The translations under genes were made by a program, and so were the position numbers. Source: Notospermus geniculatus (Eukaryota > Nemertea > Pilidiophora > Heteronemertea > Lineidae). Taken from it: a stretch of 64,000 nt of DNA. Within the stretch, counting starts at the first letter, position 1. The number at the start of each line of letters is the position of its first letter. The DNA lies in the NCBI GenBank assembly GCA_002633025.1, contig NMRB01000288.1, positions 32,126-96,125 on the forward strand. The letters run 5' to 3'. Shown one piece after another: positions 34,865 to 45,616 of this stretch. The notes beneath the pieces were generated by a model. That model searched no databases and was not told the origin of the DNA. It saw only the letters and a program-made list of their open reading frames with translations.

Positions 34865-36769
34865 ATGGCGTCCGTGCAGAACTTCATCAAATGGATCAAA
34901 GAGCGCACGCGCAAACAGAGCAAAACATCGCCCAAGGCCAGCATCATGCGTCTTGGGAAACTTCCGCCAGTGCCACCTAGGGACGAGTATGGATTCACAA
35001 AGAACACGGATTTACACATATACGAGGAAATACACACCATGACAAGTGACGAGGAGCTCGATACTTCAAAGTTTCCGGATGAAATTACAGAATTACCAAT
35101 TTGTAGCGAAAATATCTCGCAGACTTTGCAAAAATTGGATTTTACGCACGCGAAGGAGATAGGGCCGTATTTGGTGGTGCCTATTGTTAGTGATGGGCGC
35201 GACGGAAATGAGAGTTGTGACTCTGGCGCCGGCGACTTGGCCGATTTGATTCTGTCCAGTTCCGTGAACGATTCTAGGGATTCAAATTCAATTTCAAATA
35301 CAAATATCGAGGATAGCACGAAATGTAGCACGCCTAGGGACGAGGTAACTTATGATTACAGCAAAAGTTTGTACAATTCTATCCCGCCTTGGGCACGCGC
35401 GAAATTGAAGGACGCACAGTGTAAGAGACACGGGCTTGCGTTGAAAGAAACGAAGAAAGTGGCCGACACGACCACTAGCGGTCAAACTCGTAACGAGTAC
35501 AGTATCAGTGACTTGAGTAGTATATCAAGCTGCAGCGATCACGTGTTCAATAGAGGTCAAAGGTCAGAAGTGACCAATCGGTGCTGTGGGGGTAGTGATA
35601 GTAGCGACAGTGTAAAAACTTTTAGCGAATATGATATAGGCGACTACGACGACCCGACTCAGGATAAAAACTACGAATATTTTTTAGTAAAAGCCGAGAA
35701 AAACTTTCTCCTGGAAAAGGAGTTAAAAAAGTACATAGACGAAACATCGGATAGTATTTTATCCTCTTCGTCATCATCGCAATCGGATTCTATGTCCTTG
35801 ACAACGGTCACGAGTATGTCCGACGTGTCCACCATCTTTTCTCCCGAACTTTCCCGAAGTGATTCCGACGTCCGATCGTCGGACGAAACCGATACGTCAG
35901 TATTATCCGACCAGTCTTGTTATTGTTGTAGGGGACTCGAGAATTCTTTATTCTGTGCAAAGGCGTCGAAATCTGTGAACTCTGTGTTGTTGGTACAGAA
36001 GAGGCCAACGAAGAACCGAGTAACCTGGTCGACGCGGAATCGGTCATCATCACGTGATCGTGAGAAATCACGAGACTCTGCCCGCAGTCGGAAGAACGTG
36101 GATTCAAAATCAAATGGTGCATGCGAAATTTCAAAATTTTCCGATAGACGGCGCTCTTTTGGCGATTTACTGAGTTTAAAATCGTCCGCGAGGCAACATT
36201 CTGTCGACGAACTCATTTTAGACACAACGAAATGTGATTACAAATTCACAAGGTCGAACACCATGCCAATCAAAGAGTTAGAAAAACAGGTTCGAAGGGA
36301 CATCCGAAAATCACTCAGAGACCAGAATGTCTCGAAAGATCGCCATGAGAAGTCACGTAAACACTCGAAGGATTCCGAAAAATCCCGAAAGCAGCCGAAA
36401 GAGTACAAACTCCCCGGTGTTAGCAAGGAATACGTGTTCTCGACGGACTCGGAATACAAGTTCTGTACGCTGTCTCAGTCCGCGATCGTATCAAACCGAA
36501 CAGACGACATGAAAAATGGACCTAGAAGAAAAAGTGTTGGCAATATGTGTTTTGGCCGAGATAGTGAGCGCTACTCGTGCCGTGCTACAGAATTCCTGCC
36601 CAGGAAACCTGGTCGCATGATAGGTGGCGCTGCGGTGCCTTCTGAGGACACTTACGGAAGTATTTATGGCACACTCCGGGGCCAAGCTAGTCAGACGAAG
36701 TGTCAGAACAGGCTTCTAGGAGACATGATGCGAATGAACCATGACCGACAATTGTTCCACCCGTTCTAG
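34865..36769 (+). CDS. 634-residue Ser-rich adaptor-like protein
   Basis: I do not recognise the family. The start at 34865 is chosen for its strong context (A at -3, G at +4) just after a splice acceptor. No other in-frame ATG lies upstream in the exon. Visible parts are a basic N-terminus (residues 1-30), a PPVPPR SH3-ligand motif (34-39), and YEEI (53-56), the optimum for Src-family SH2 domains once phosphorylated. An acidic/Ser-rich middle (110-350) contains an IPPWARAKL block (173-181). A Cys cluster, CYCC, lies at about 352-355. A basic RS-like stretch (390-415) is followed by RRRSF (428-432), RSNTMP (463-468, 14-3-3 mode-1 type), a Lys/Arg/Ser-rich segment (485-515) and C-terminal YGSIYGTL (597-604). 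There is no signal peptide, membrane segment or folded domain. These motifs suggest a cytoplasmic, phosphorylation-regulated scaffold; this is inference. The whole coding sequence lies in one exon. Confidence 0.9.
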   Translation: MASVQNFIKWIKERTRKQSKTSPKASIMRLGKLPPVPPRDEYGFTKNTDLHIYEEIHTMTSDEELDTSKFPDEITELPICSENISQTLQKLDFTHAKEIGPYLVVPIVSDGRDGNESCDSGAGDLADLILSSSVNDSRDSNSISNTNIEDSTKCSTPRDEVTYDYSKSLYNSIPPWARAKLKDAQCKRHGLALKETKKVADTTTSGQTRNEYSISDLSSISSCSDHVFNRGQRSEVTNRCCGGSDSSDSVKTFSEYDIGDYDDPTQDKNYEYFLVKAEKNFLLEKELKKYIDETSDSILSSSSSSQSDSMSLTTVTSMSDVSTIFSPELSRSDSDVRSSDETDTSVLSDQSCYCCRGLENSLFCAKASKSVNSVLLVQKRPTKNRVTWSTRNRSSSRDREKSRDSARSRKNVDSKSNGACEISKFSDRRRSFGDLLSLKSSARQHSVDELILDTTKCDYKFTRSNTMPIKELEKQVRRDIRKSLRDQNVSKDRHEKSRKHSKDSEKSRKQPKEYKLPGVSKEYVFSTDSEYKFCTLSQSAIVSNRTDDMKNGPRRKSVGNMCFGRDSERYSCRATEFLPRKPGRMIGGAAVPSEDTYGSIYGTLRGQASQTKCQNRLLGDMMRMNHDRQLFHPF

Positions 36770-36781
36770 TTGAACAACATC

Positions 36782-37167
36782 AAAGCAAATGGCTCGCGGG
36801 GTTTGTTTACATTTTTGGTGGTGCCTCCCATAGAGAGTGAATCTCGCCTCCAGGCAAAGCCGTGCTCCAGCCATATGCAAAACCTGTGCACATATGCGAA
36901 CGTAAACACTGGGGACGAGTTTCCATTAAAAATTTATTAAAATTGGTTAATGACAGTTTCAAATTCAGTCGGTCAAAATGTACATTTTGTACTATGCACA
37001 TTGATTTCGAAGCGGTAGATTTTGCAGAATACGCCTCCGAAGTTTGGCTGTCTAATGCATTTCCCATTAAACTAAAATCCTTCTTTCGCCTTTTTCTCAA
37101 AACGGCGCTTGATTTGAGGACATGTCAACAAACAACTGTCAACAAAACCCCGCGAGCCATTTGCTTT
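36782..37167. mobile_element. MITE in the 3' flank of the adaptor-like gene
   Basis: AAAGCAAATGGCTCGCGGGG and its continuation are inverted at 37139-37167 with one base of length difference. The element starts 12 bases after the stop codon and so is very probably part of the 3'UTR. A possible AATAAA signal follows at 37429-37434. The 104-codon frame inside has no recognisable product. Confidence 0.85.
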
Positions 37168-37225
37168 AATTTGTAAATTCTATTTTTAACAAATATGTAC
37201 TGTTGTATCATTTTGTGTTTCAATC

Positions 37226-37318
37226 ATCCTCCCACAGCAGGGCTTTGGTCTCGTTCCTCTTCATACACCCACACAAAGATGAAGAGGAGCGAGGTAAAAA
37301 CCCCTGCTGTGGGAGGAT
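37226..37318. mobile_element. Foldback MITE, ATCCTCCCACAGCAGGG family
   Basis: ATCCTCCCACAGCAGGG and TCGTTCCTCTTCAT are inverted at the right (ATGAAGAGGAGCGAGG, CCCTGCTGTGGGAGGAT). A half copy lies at 12547-12588. Confidence 0.85.
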
Positions 37319-37331
37319 GTGTGTCAATATG

Positions 37332-37476
37332 AAGATTCCGCACTGGTTGAAATGAGGATTCCGCGTTAGTTGAAATGACGATCCCTCATTGGTTGAAATA
37401 ACGATCTTTTATTCCTGGTTAGTTGTTGAATAAAGATTCCTCCTCATTTTTGAAACGAGGATTCTCATTGGTTAGA
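37332..37476. repeat. About 24-bp degenerate tandem repeat
   Basis: Roughly six units of the form GATTCCTCATTGGTTGAAAT occur. Several contain ATTGG, an inverted CCAAT. Confidence 0.75.
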
Positions 37477-39182
37477 AATCCATCTGGCCTAATCATGCAG
37501 TGGCATACATGATTACATCTGATAAAAATCGGCACTGACTTGTGACGTCATCACAAGAGGTGTACTAATTATGCAACGTCATCGCACAAAAAAATGTCAA
37601 AATGTTCATCACGTATATCTTGCGTCATGTTCTTTGTACTGAGTCCATGTCCAATCAAATCGTGTGAAATATTCATTGCCATCATTATCATATTCTTGAT
37701 GTCATTTATCAGTCAGTTTGTAATGTATCACTACCGGGGTATACGATTTAGCGACTGTTGTACCGAGGCCTGCCATTTTAGACTCATTCTAACAACCTCG
37801 TTCAGTTTTGAATGTGGGCTGTGCCAGTAATGTCATGATGTCCGACAAATCCAACCGAAATCTGATGTACCGGTATGTGTTTTTGTATTCCTGCCACGAG
37901 TGGCGCTACAGTCGCCATGACGTAGAATATTCTCGTAGAATGTCGACCTACCATTTCATTCTTTCTCTGTCAAATCGACTATGACTCTGATTAAGAGTCT
38001 TACAACACTAGGCCCTCTTAGATTACCCACCACTGTCTTACCGAAACACTGGTCTTCAAAAGTTTCAAAGAATTGACAAAAGAAATAGGCCTATTGCAAA
38101 ACGTCAGTAATGTCTTTCATTTCCTTGGTGTGAAAGACCATTTCCGTCAGCGCCGCGGTCATCCATCATGTCTCCAGCTGTACCTCTCGATTTCTGTGTA
38201 CATATAGGCCTAATGATGTCGGTTTTAAATCGAATTTTCGTTTGCTTCTGACAAGGTTATCTATTGTTGATTGTTCTGCTCGAGGCAGTGATGGAAATCG
38301 AGCATTTTGTGTTGTTTACATGTGGTGCCATCTATCAGACTCAGTACGAACTACTAGTACTTCCTGGCATTCGATTGGTGACAAAGTGACAATAATGGGG
38401 TACAGGCAGTTCAATTTTTTTCGTTTTTCGATGGAAGTTTCGGAAACAAACCCTCATCTATCCGGCGTACGCGCCGATTTTGTAGGGAGGGGTGGATGCA
38501 GCCTGGGTCACATTAGGGTCAAGGGGTCAGTATGTGCTGAAGTGGGGTGCTAATTTCAAAATCACTGTTTAAACAGCTTTTAAATCTCTCGCCTGGAGAA
38601 ATATCAAATTTCTTCCTGAATGATGGAATCAAATTTTCATAATTTCACTTTCAAAGCACCTCCGGGAAGGTCAGTGGCAGACGGCGGTTTGAACAATAGT
38701 GAAATATCGTCTGCTAAAGATGTGAAAATCACAACAATCGCTTTTCCGATATCGAATTTAATCGCATAGACATCCTCGTCCATAGGGTTTATTTGTCATA
38801 CACGAATCACAAACTTTACGGGTTTTTCCACTGGGGACGAGGCCACATTGTCCCTTTTGTAGCAAACCTTGTCAACAAACTTCACAAAGGGCAAAATTCT
38901 GAAGCAATGGTACCAAAACATTCCCGAAACGATTAAGGCCAGACGACTTCACAAACGAATTGCTTATGCACTTTAATGGTGTATTGTTTGTCCGTGTAGT
39001 CAGATTACCACAATATCAAGTTACGGTATTGTCCGCGTGGGAGACTAGCCCGAGGATATTCCGAAACGACGCATAAAACCTGCCTAAATTACCATCATCC
39101 TTAAAGGGTAACTCCTGCCAACATTTTTTACGGTAACCAAAATTTCACCGATTAGTCTCAATCCTTACACGTGTAGTCATAC
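37477..39182. other. No gene seen
   Basis: Open frames at 37594-37830 and 38242-38553 lack recognisable motifs. No repeats were matched elsewhere in the window. Confidence 0.35.
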
Positions 39183-39395
39183 GTTCACGAGAGCTACGCT
39201 AGCCGTCGATTCGTGTTTTTGTTCAAACACGAGTTGACAAAGTTTGTTAGCAGCAGTTAGATGATGAATTGTGTTCTGGTCACAGCCTATCATCAATCAG
39301 ATTATTTCACATGGAAACATGCCACTTTCACGTGACTTTCTTAACTCGTGTTCGAATAAAAACACGAATCGACGGCTGGGGTGGCTCTCATGAAC
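39183..39395. mobile_element. MITE, about 60-bp inverted ends
   Basis: GTTCACGAGAGC, then AGCCGTCGATTCGTGTTTTT and AACACGAGTT, are inverted at 39336-39395 with a few substitutions. Confidence 0.8.
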
Positions 39396-39776
39396 ACATG
39401 ACTTGAAATGGCTGACACTTGTATTTTTGACGCCCGATGCCACAATCCTGTTAATATCAGGAAAAAAAAAAAGTCCAGAAAAGACCCTTCTTTTTGGCCC
39501 TCTTGAATGTTGCTTACCGAATACTGCCTCGTTCTCACTACTGGGGAGGGGGCACTGATTCTCAGAAAAAAATAGACGGTCAGTGGAGGAATTGTGACTG
39601 CTGCCGAAAGTGTGGTCCAATTTTCGTCCTGAATTTCGGTTTGTCAATGGAAGTTTGTAGCATAATGTAAAATAATAAAGAAACATATCATACATACAAA
39701 ACAATGTGTTGTTTTTGGTGGTGTCATCTAAAACCGTTCATCCAGACAGTCCGAAGTTGAATGCCCTCAAGACCGT

Positions 39777-40390
39777 ATCGAACCTTCATTCGCTGGCGTT
39801 TGCGTGACAAAGGTCTCCAGTACTTTGGTAAGTAGGCCTACAACACATCAGAATCGCAGTGGCAAGGTCTCAGAGACCTGGCCTTGCGGCTGGGATATAG
39901 CTCCTCCAACACTAACAGCCTGCTGTGTGCTCAGCAGTAGGCCTACTGACCATCACCAAAAATCAATGACGTCATTCGTTAAAGATCCGCTCCACTCTCG
40001 CGACTCTACTACTGTCGGTTCCCTTGTTGTGGAGCGAGCGCCGCGAGAGTGTAGCGGCAAAGATTGGAGCCAGTCTAGACCAACTAATGTACATGTACAG
40101 CCTAGTATACTACAGGCGTGCATGTGAAACAGGCTCTGAAGATACGCTGCAGCAGTTCCGGTACGGTCGTCGCAGTGTCTCCGTAGCTCACCGGGGACTA
40201 TTGTCGGACGACCTACGACTTGTGATAAACCCTTTCGTTGAATTCACGGACTGGCCTAGCTCAGTTTAGGAACTATATCCTCCACAAAATGCACTCTGTT
40301 GCTCAAATCAGATGACCTCAACAGTGTGCACCCTAAGACGAAAGTCCACGTACGACAACAACACAGTACACTCGTCCCCAGTGTTTAGCT
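39777..40390. repeat. Interspersed repeat R1, copy 1
   Basis: This is one of four related copies (also 50500-51325, 60690-61213, 61751-62145). Shared landmarks are GTGTAGCGGCAAAGA, GATACGCTGC, GAATTCACGGACTGGCCTAG and CTCAGTTTAGGAACT. The string TAGCTCAGTTTAGG followed by GCTCAAATC is reminiscent of tRNA A and B boxes, so a SINE origin is possible. No product is recognised. Confidence 0.75.
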
Positions 40391-40542
40391 GGCCGTAGGT
40401 AGCCTATAGACCCACTAAGCGCGGATAACGCAGTGGGTAGCGGTTTGAAACTGCCGGGGGAGTTTAACAACACAGTGGCAACTCCATCACCCTACCTATC
40501 TCTTCGCTCCTGTCATTTCGACTGCACCGTGTAAAAAGGCCC

Positions 40543-40927
40543 ATAAGGCTTCCTCTACATAGAAGTATACGGTATACGAAAATGCTGGTTAACAAAGGCT
40601 TCAAATTGATTCACGACCGTGAAGCCATTGTTAACCGGCATTTTCGTACACCGTATAGTTCTATGTACAGGAAGCCTTACATAGAAGTATACGGTATACG
40701 AAAACGACGGTTAACAATGGCTTCACGGTCGCGAATCCTTTGTGAAGCCTTTGTTAACCGGTGTTTTCGCATACCATATATACTTGTATGTAATAGGGGC
40801 CTTACATAGAAGTACACGCTATACGAAAACGCCGGATAACAATGGCTTCACGGTCGTGAATCCTCGGGAATCCTTTGTTAACCGGCGTTTTCGTATACCA
40901 TATACTTCTATGTAACGGAAGCCTTAT
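40543..40927. mobile_element. Triple-hairpin element
   Basis: Three consecutive palindromic units (about 40555-40667, 40677-40794, 40800-40913) each run ACATAGAAGTATACGGTATA, CGAAAACG, GTTAACAATGGCTTC and back. The set is enclosed by ATAAGGCTTCC at 40543 and its inverse at 40917-40927. It is a tandemly amplified foldback element without coding capacity. Confidence 0.88.
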
Positions 40928-41394
40928 GTAGGCCTATTGCGTCAGAGAACTGATTTCAGAAGTTTGCTGTAGCATGACGGTCTGATCGATAAACACAGCA
41001 CAGGAGAAATGTACAATTACAATACGACGCGAAATTTTATGGTGTTCTCAAATCTGGGACAAATTCGCGTTCAGAATTGGCGTTTTGGCGTTCTAAATAG
41101 TGTTCACATTTTGTGAAACCCTTAAAAAAGGGTCTAAATATTTCCAAACAACAAAGATGACCTACTTTTATTCTACTGTATAGATTAATGTTTGGAGGAT
41201 AAATACATTGCAACATAGCCAAAATCCCACACACCAAAAATTTTTTCGCGTTCTGACTTTTTACAGTGTATCCAACCGGTTTTCATGGTTTGTTAAGACC
41301 ATCAAATGCAATGTCACTGTCAAAAACATTTCGATCCAAATGATTTTCAGTAAAACATACGCTGAAAGAACTTTCCTTCTCAGGATGAGTACTT

Positions 41395-41517
41395 CAGGGT
41401 CCACATTCATAAACATACTTAAGTCAAATTCTGATCCTTATCTTTTGTGTTGAACAAAGGATAAGTGTCACACTTAGACTTAAGTAGTTTTATGAATATG
41501 GGTCCTGGGTACTAACA
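41395..41517. mobile_element. Foldback MITE, CAGGG..CCATATTCA type, nested
   Basis: The ends CAGGGTCCACATTCATAAAC and TTATGAATATGGGTCCTG are inverse complements. The intact opposite end of the host transposon (GAGTACTTAGGGGTACTAGG, inverted) supplies the empty site. A sister copy is at 51486-51594. Confidence 0.85.
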
Positions 41518-41748
41518 GGTCTGTCCCTGAGATGAGTAGAAAGGTAGGTCTGCCCACTCATAATGAGATCTATTTCTGCTCATAGTGAGTAGGTAGATAC
41601 TCATTGTGAGTACTCATTGAGTAATCATTGTGAGTACTCATAGTGAGTAGGTAGATACTCATTAGGAGTACTAGCATATTGACCCGTGGCGAGCACATTT
41701 TGAGGGAGTTAGTTTGTCCAGAATATTCTTTGGTAGAGGGTCTGTTGC

Positions 41749-41808
41749 TTTATTGATGAGTTTATTTGGAGAGGGGTATACCCCTCTCCAAATAAACTCA
41801 TCAATAAA
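41749..41808. repeat. 60-bp perfect palindrome
   Basis: Arms beginning TTTATTGATGAGTTTATTTG meet at GGGGTATACCCC (41773-41784) with no mismatch and no spacer. It lies inside the 1.05-kb transposon. Confidence 0.92.
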
Positions 41809-42412
41809 CTATAGTTTATTAATTTATTAATCGTTAACCGTCAAATTCATGAGTAGGGAAGAGTTTTTACTTTCTAAACAGCAGCATCACATCTGGTTTA
41901 TTACACAATCAGCCAAATCTCCAGGCTAATGCCACGGTGACCCAGATTCATGATAGCTAGGTTCACATGCATCCCACCCTGTATCTGTTGGAGGTAGGTC
42001 ACTGCCATTCTTGTAGATGGCAGCGCAGGTGACCACTCATCTGATTTTCTCTCTTTTTCATACAAACCAGCATTTCTTTTAAGAGCAAAATATCGGAAAA
42101 CATGCTCCTCCTATTGTACTGTACACATAGGCCGCTCTTTGTAGGCTTCAAGCCCTAACTAAGGAGGAGATAGGGCAGAGAGTCCGGTCCACCGTCGCTG
42201 GGTACAGTCATTACATAGCAAGGTATAGCAGATAGCAGGTCAACTCAGGTTGATAACAAAATCCAACATGGCTACCGTCCATTATAGTATAAGATTTACC
42301 TACTCACTATGAGCAGAAATACATCTCATTATAAGTACCTTTCTACTCATCTCAGGGACAGCCCTAGTACCCCTAAGTACTCATCCTGAGAAGGAAATTT
42401 CTTTCAGTGTAG

Positions 42413-43259
42413 AATGTGGAATTCGTCAATATAATCACTCACTGATTCTACCTTGTGTGGAAGACTTCGAATATTACGATGAAATATTCCCAAATGGTCC
42501 ATACCAAGGGGACCGGGGTTTAGTTCAACATCACCAGAACAATACATGTATAATAGATACAATGCGTGTAACACTCTACTGTGCCGCTCCTCCAGATGCA
42601 GTGGCTATATGGAGTTGCAAAGCAGTGCGTCTCACGCTTATGTATTTCGTGTACAGTATATTCAGAATTTCCCCAACCTCCATTCCCAATCTCGCTCGCC
42701 CAGAGGTAGTGTGTTACGTGTTTTCGGTTGGTACAAGAAAGGTGAAACAAAATTTGTCCATTGTTTTGGACCTGGTGTCGATGTGCTGCCCTCTATCGCA
42801 TCTACATATGACCCCCGCCCCCATTTTCATGGGCCACGTTTATTATTTTCTTTATTCTAGGCTAATATTCCTTTCCACTGGCTCAAACTTGACGCTAGGT
42901 GGCGATATCGGAGAATATCACCACTAGTGTCGGTGCTAGTTGAAAAGTAGTGCGCGCGCGGAGCGAACAGAAGAAATTCTTCTGTTTGCGAAGCGGCCAC
43001 CCCATCACTCGTTTTCTACGCTTGTAGGTGTATAAAGGTATAGAGTGATACAAACATCGGTGGAGTAGATATAAAGTAATAATCAAGTTATTCTGTTTCA
43101 TTTTCGACAAGATAAATACTGTTTTCTGCAAATAATACCATTTTGAAAAAGAAGTTCGCGTCACGTGATAGACCAGCCCGCCGACGATGACGTCAGGATT
43201 TCAAGATGGCGATCTAGCATCGATGGCAGTGGTGTTAAAATTTTCGTCCAATTATCTGG
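42413..43259. other. 3' flank of PAN unit A
   Basis: It contains the duplicated fragment at 42552-42780, two TTTATT strings (inverted polyadenylation signals for the minus-strand gene, 42839 and 42850) and an A-specific stretch at about 42860-43250 with no recognised content. Confidence 0.5.
42552..42780 (+). pseudogene. Broken exon-like fragment, unit A
   Basis: The frame beginning MRVTLYCAAPPDAVA parallels the unit B frame RVTLYFAAPPDAVAMELQ but shifts after DAVA through a 2-base insertion. The family is not recognised. It may be a decayed exon duplicated with the PAN gene or simply conserved non-coding flank. Confidence 0.3.
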
Positions 43260-44758
43260 CTAAGCCTTGTGTAACTTCCAAATGCTTATTTCAACTAAAT
43301 ATTTTGTCGGGTGGGCCTGCATTGAGTGGTGTTGCAGGACATTCGTTTTGTACCTCATTACCGTACTATCATTACGCACAATAAAATTAGCATAACCATA
43401 AAATTCGGTAATAAAAATATCATGCATATTATTCAGATTAATGTTTACCATTTTCCACCCCTCGCGAATAAGTATAATTCTATTGTTGACGTCATCGATC
43501 CCTACGTCTGTTATGGGTTTCCAAGACCTTGGTATCTTGACTTTTTTTTTCTTCACGCGTTTCAATCTTGCGTCGGAAAGAAAAACCTGCACCTTTCCGA
43601 CCTTGCCGGGAAGGCGCCAGCAGGCTGCAAAATCACCCCTAAGAGTAAACGACGCCAAATCCACCACTCCAGAAACACGCAAAAGTACTTTGGTTAAATG
43701 AATCTCAATCCAGATAAAGTTGTTCATCGACCGGCGCCGTTCGAAGATCCGCCCCCACAGAATTCTTGTCGCCTGTTCCTCTGTTCGAAGGTTTATAGCA
43801 ACTTTCATTTTGTGCGTCGAAAACGTAAGTCGACAACGCGATAAAGGATGATTCTTCGGAATATGTCCACGGCGTGCAAGGACATCTATAATTGTGCATT
43901 TCCCTAAAACATTTGCCATGTTAAACAGTAATAGCCTTCTTTTCGTCTGTAATATTGCACCGCCCTCATACTCCCCAACCGGCCGTAGCACACCTGCACC
44001 GGTTACATTCCTTTCCATATGAAATTTAGGCCTACCATGAAGTCTAGAAAATCCGTATACAGAAATCTGCGTGTTTTGATGAGTATTGCTCGGCAATTGA
44101 GACAATAGGTTGGTAATAATAATTTTATCCATTTTTCTATGGTAATACAAGTAGAAGTTATACTTTACGTGAGGTACCAGTTCCATGACGTTGGTCTCCC
44201 GATATGAATATTTTACCTAAAACACGCGAAACATCCCATAATGTTCTGTATTGAAAGTAATTTATGCAATAAATCGACTTCACCAATGGCCAATCAACTG
44301 GCAGTAGACTGATCTCACCCCTAATTTGCATAAAGTAATGGCGGCGAATATGGCCTCCACGGACTGGGTGAGCCTGCGACGCGGCTTTCTGAAAGGAATA
44401 CATTGTCAACTGAATTTGACGCTAGTTCTGTTGGACTGTTTCACTATGATCTTACCCCTCGACGTCCAAACGTCTCACCCCCGGGCATCATCTCCAAAAG
44501 CAAACTACGAGCTCCCATTTTGCTCAAAAGACAGGCTTTCGTTTGTGGGCGGTAACTAAACGTCTGACAGCGTGGATCGGCGTTACAACACGAAGAACAT
44601 TCGAGAAGTGACGTAATTTCCGGTATGGTCTTGTCGGCCATGACAAGAGTCATATTCTGATGGTGAATTTTATAGGAAGAGGTGAGCCCAGTGGGAGAAG
44701 TAGAATCTATGGGTTCAAAGATTGACACGAAAAGTACATAAAACATATGTGTGTCCAT
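43260..44758 (-). CDS. PAN/apple-like secreted protein, copy A (2 exons)
   Basis: Exon 1 is 44456-44758 and exon 2 is 43260-44216, predicted 419 residues. The donor CGAGGG/GTAAGA and acceptor TTTTAG/GTAAAA are both phase 0 and are repeated in copy B. An ATG three codons earlier exists only in A, so the shared MDTHM start is preferred. Residues 1-19 look like a signal peptide (MFYVLFVSIF core). N35 lies in an NMT glycosylation sequon. Residues 48-80 carry C-x2-CC-x5-C..FSY..C, typical of PAN/apple modules, which bind carbohydrate or protein. Exon 2 (318 residues) is unrecognised. It is basic around VKKKKVK, and a DVGIDDVNNRIILI segment faintly resembles a propeller blade. A secreted or matrix-binding role is inference. 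The small exon number and conserved splice sites argue for a live gene. Confidence 0.75.
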
Positions 44759-44869
44759 CTTGTTCATGATTCGTCTCTATATTTCGCTTTACAAAAACAA
44801 TTTCTCGTGATCTGCCAAACTTGCCAAAATCATCTCCGTTGTCGCCATGATAGCGACGTACCACTCGCC

Positions 44870-44985
44870 TGGCCAATCATAAACCAGATAAACTATGACG
44901 TAGACCAGCATTGTCCTCTCCTAGCCAATCAAAATTATAGATAAAGTATGACGTACACCAGCATAAGTTCTCTCTTGGCCAATCA
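44870..44985 (-). promoter_or_regulatory. CCAAT/CRE-type promoter repeats, copy A
   Basis: Three CCAAT boxes at 44873-44877, 44925-44929 and 44979-44983 are spaced 52 and 54 bases apart. They belong to a tandem unit that also carries TATGACGTA (CRE-like). The array lies 115-230 bases upstream of the start codon. NF-Y reads CCAAT in either orientation. Confidence 0.7.
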
Positions 44986-45007
44986 AAAATCTGATAAACT
45001 ATTACCA

Positions 45008-45131
45008 GGGCTGTGTTGCACAAAAATCATGTCAGCGCTAACTTTATGTTAAATGACGTAAAAGGACAATGGATTTTTACGTCATCTAACATAAATTTAG
45101 CGCTATCGTGAGTTTTTGTGCAACCGGGCCC
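45008..45131. mobile_element. Foldback MITE in unit A flank
   Basis: GTTGCACAAAAATCA and AGCGCTAA, TTATGTT, TGACGTAAAA are inverted in the right half. It is absent from unit C at the same position (58321-58326). Unit B has a different foldback there. Confidence 0.88.
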
Positions 45132-45211
45132 TGAATACTTTCCAGTTGCCTGATCGCTTGAAACAACGAAAACGCTCATACACCGAGTGTTCAACGATGA
45201 TCGCCGATCGG

Positions 45212-45321
45212 GCGACTAGTGCCGTGTCTCCACTTGGCCCGCGAACCACCGCGGATCACCAGCCGAGTCACCGCGAGTATACTCCCGGTGACTCGCGGGC
45301 CAAGTGGAGGCAGGGCTTAAA
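45212..45321. mobile_element. Short MITE, CTCCACTTGGCCCGCGA ends
   Basis: The 17-base perfect inverted ends lie within slightly longer imperfect ones. Unit C keeps the uninterrupted target (GGGCGACTAAAGCTGTC at about 58409). Confidence 0.85.
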
Positions 45322-45616
45322 GCTGTCAAAAAAGGGAAAACAACTTGAAATTCAGAATGAACTGATGGCAACAGACTTCGTTCCTGTGGCCAGAACGCTT
45401 GAACAAGGAAATCGCCGAACAACGAGTGATAGATCGCCCCATCGGGCGACTGAAGATGCACAACCGATGTAGCCGTGAAGTAGTGTACACATCCCCTTGA
45501 ACATGTTGAAGAAAGCAAGTCACATTTTCTTCAAAACTGAAATGATACAATTTGTGAACATACTTGGTCCAAATTTACAAAGCATATTTCTCAAAATTTG
45601 AAAAAACTGATGTGGC

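Larger units (their letters stand above)
41361..42412. mobile_element. 1.05-kb transposon with GAGTAC-array ends, interrupted
   Basis: The left end CTGAAAGAACTTTCCTTCTC, AGGATGAGTACTT is inverted at 42375-42412. After a foreign hairpin (41395-41517) the left end resumes with TGTCCCTGAGATGAGTAG, which is also inverted at about 42340-42360. Subterminal sequence repeats ACTCATTGTGAGTA at 41550-41660. No transposase is visible. Confidence 0.85.

Noticed and set aside
43260-44216. Beta-propeller assignment for PAN gene exon 2
   Set aside because: Only one short segment is reminiscent of a blade; no repeating pattern is visible, so no family is claimed.
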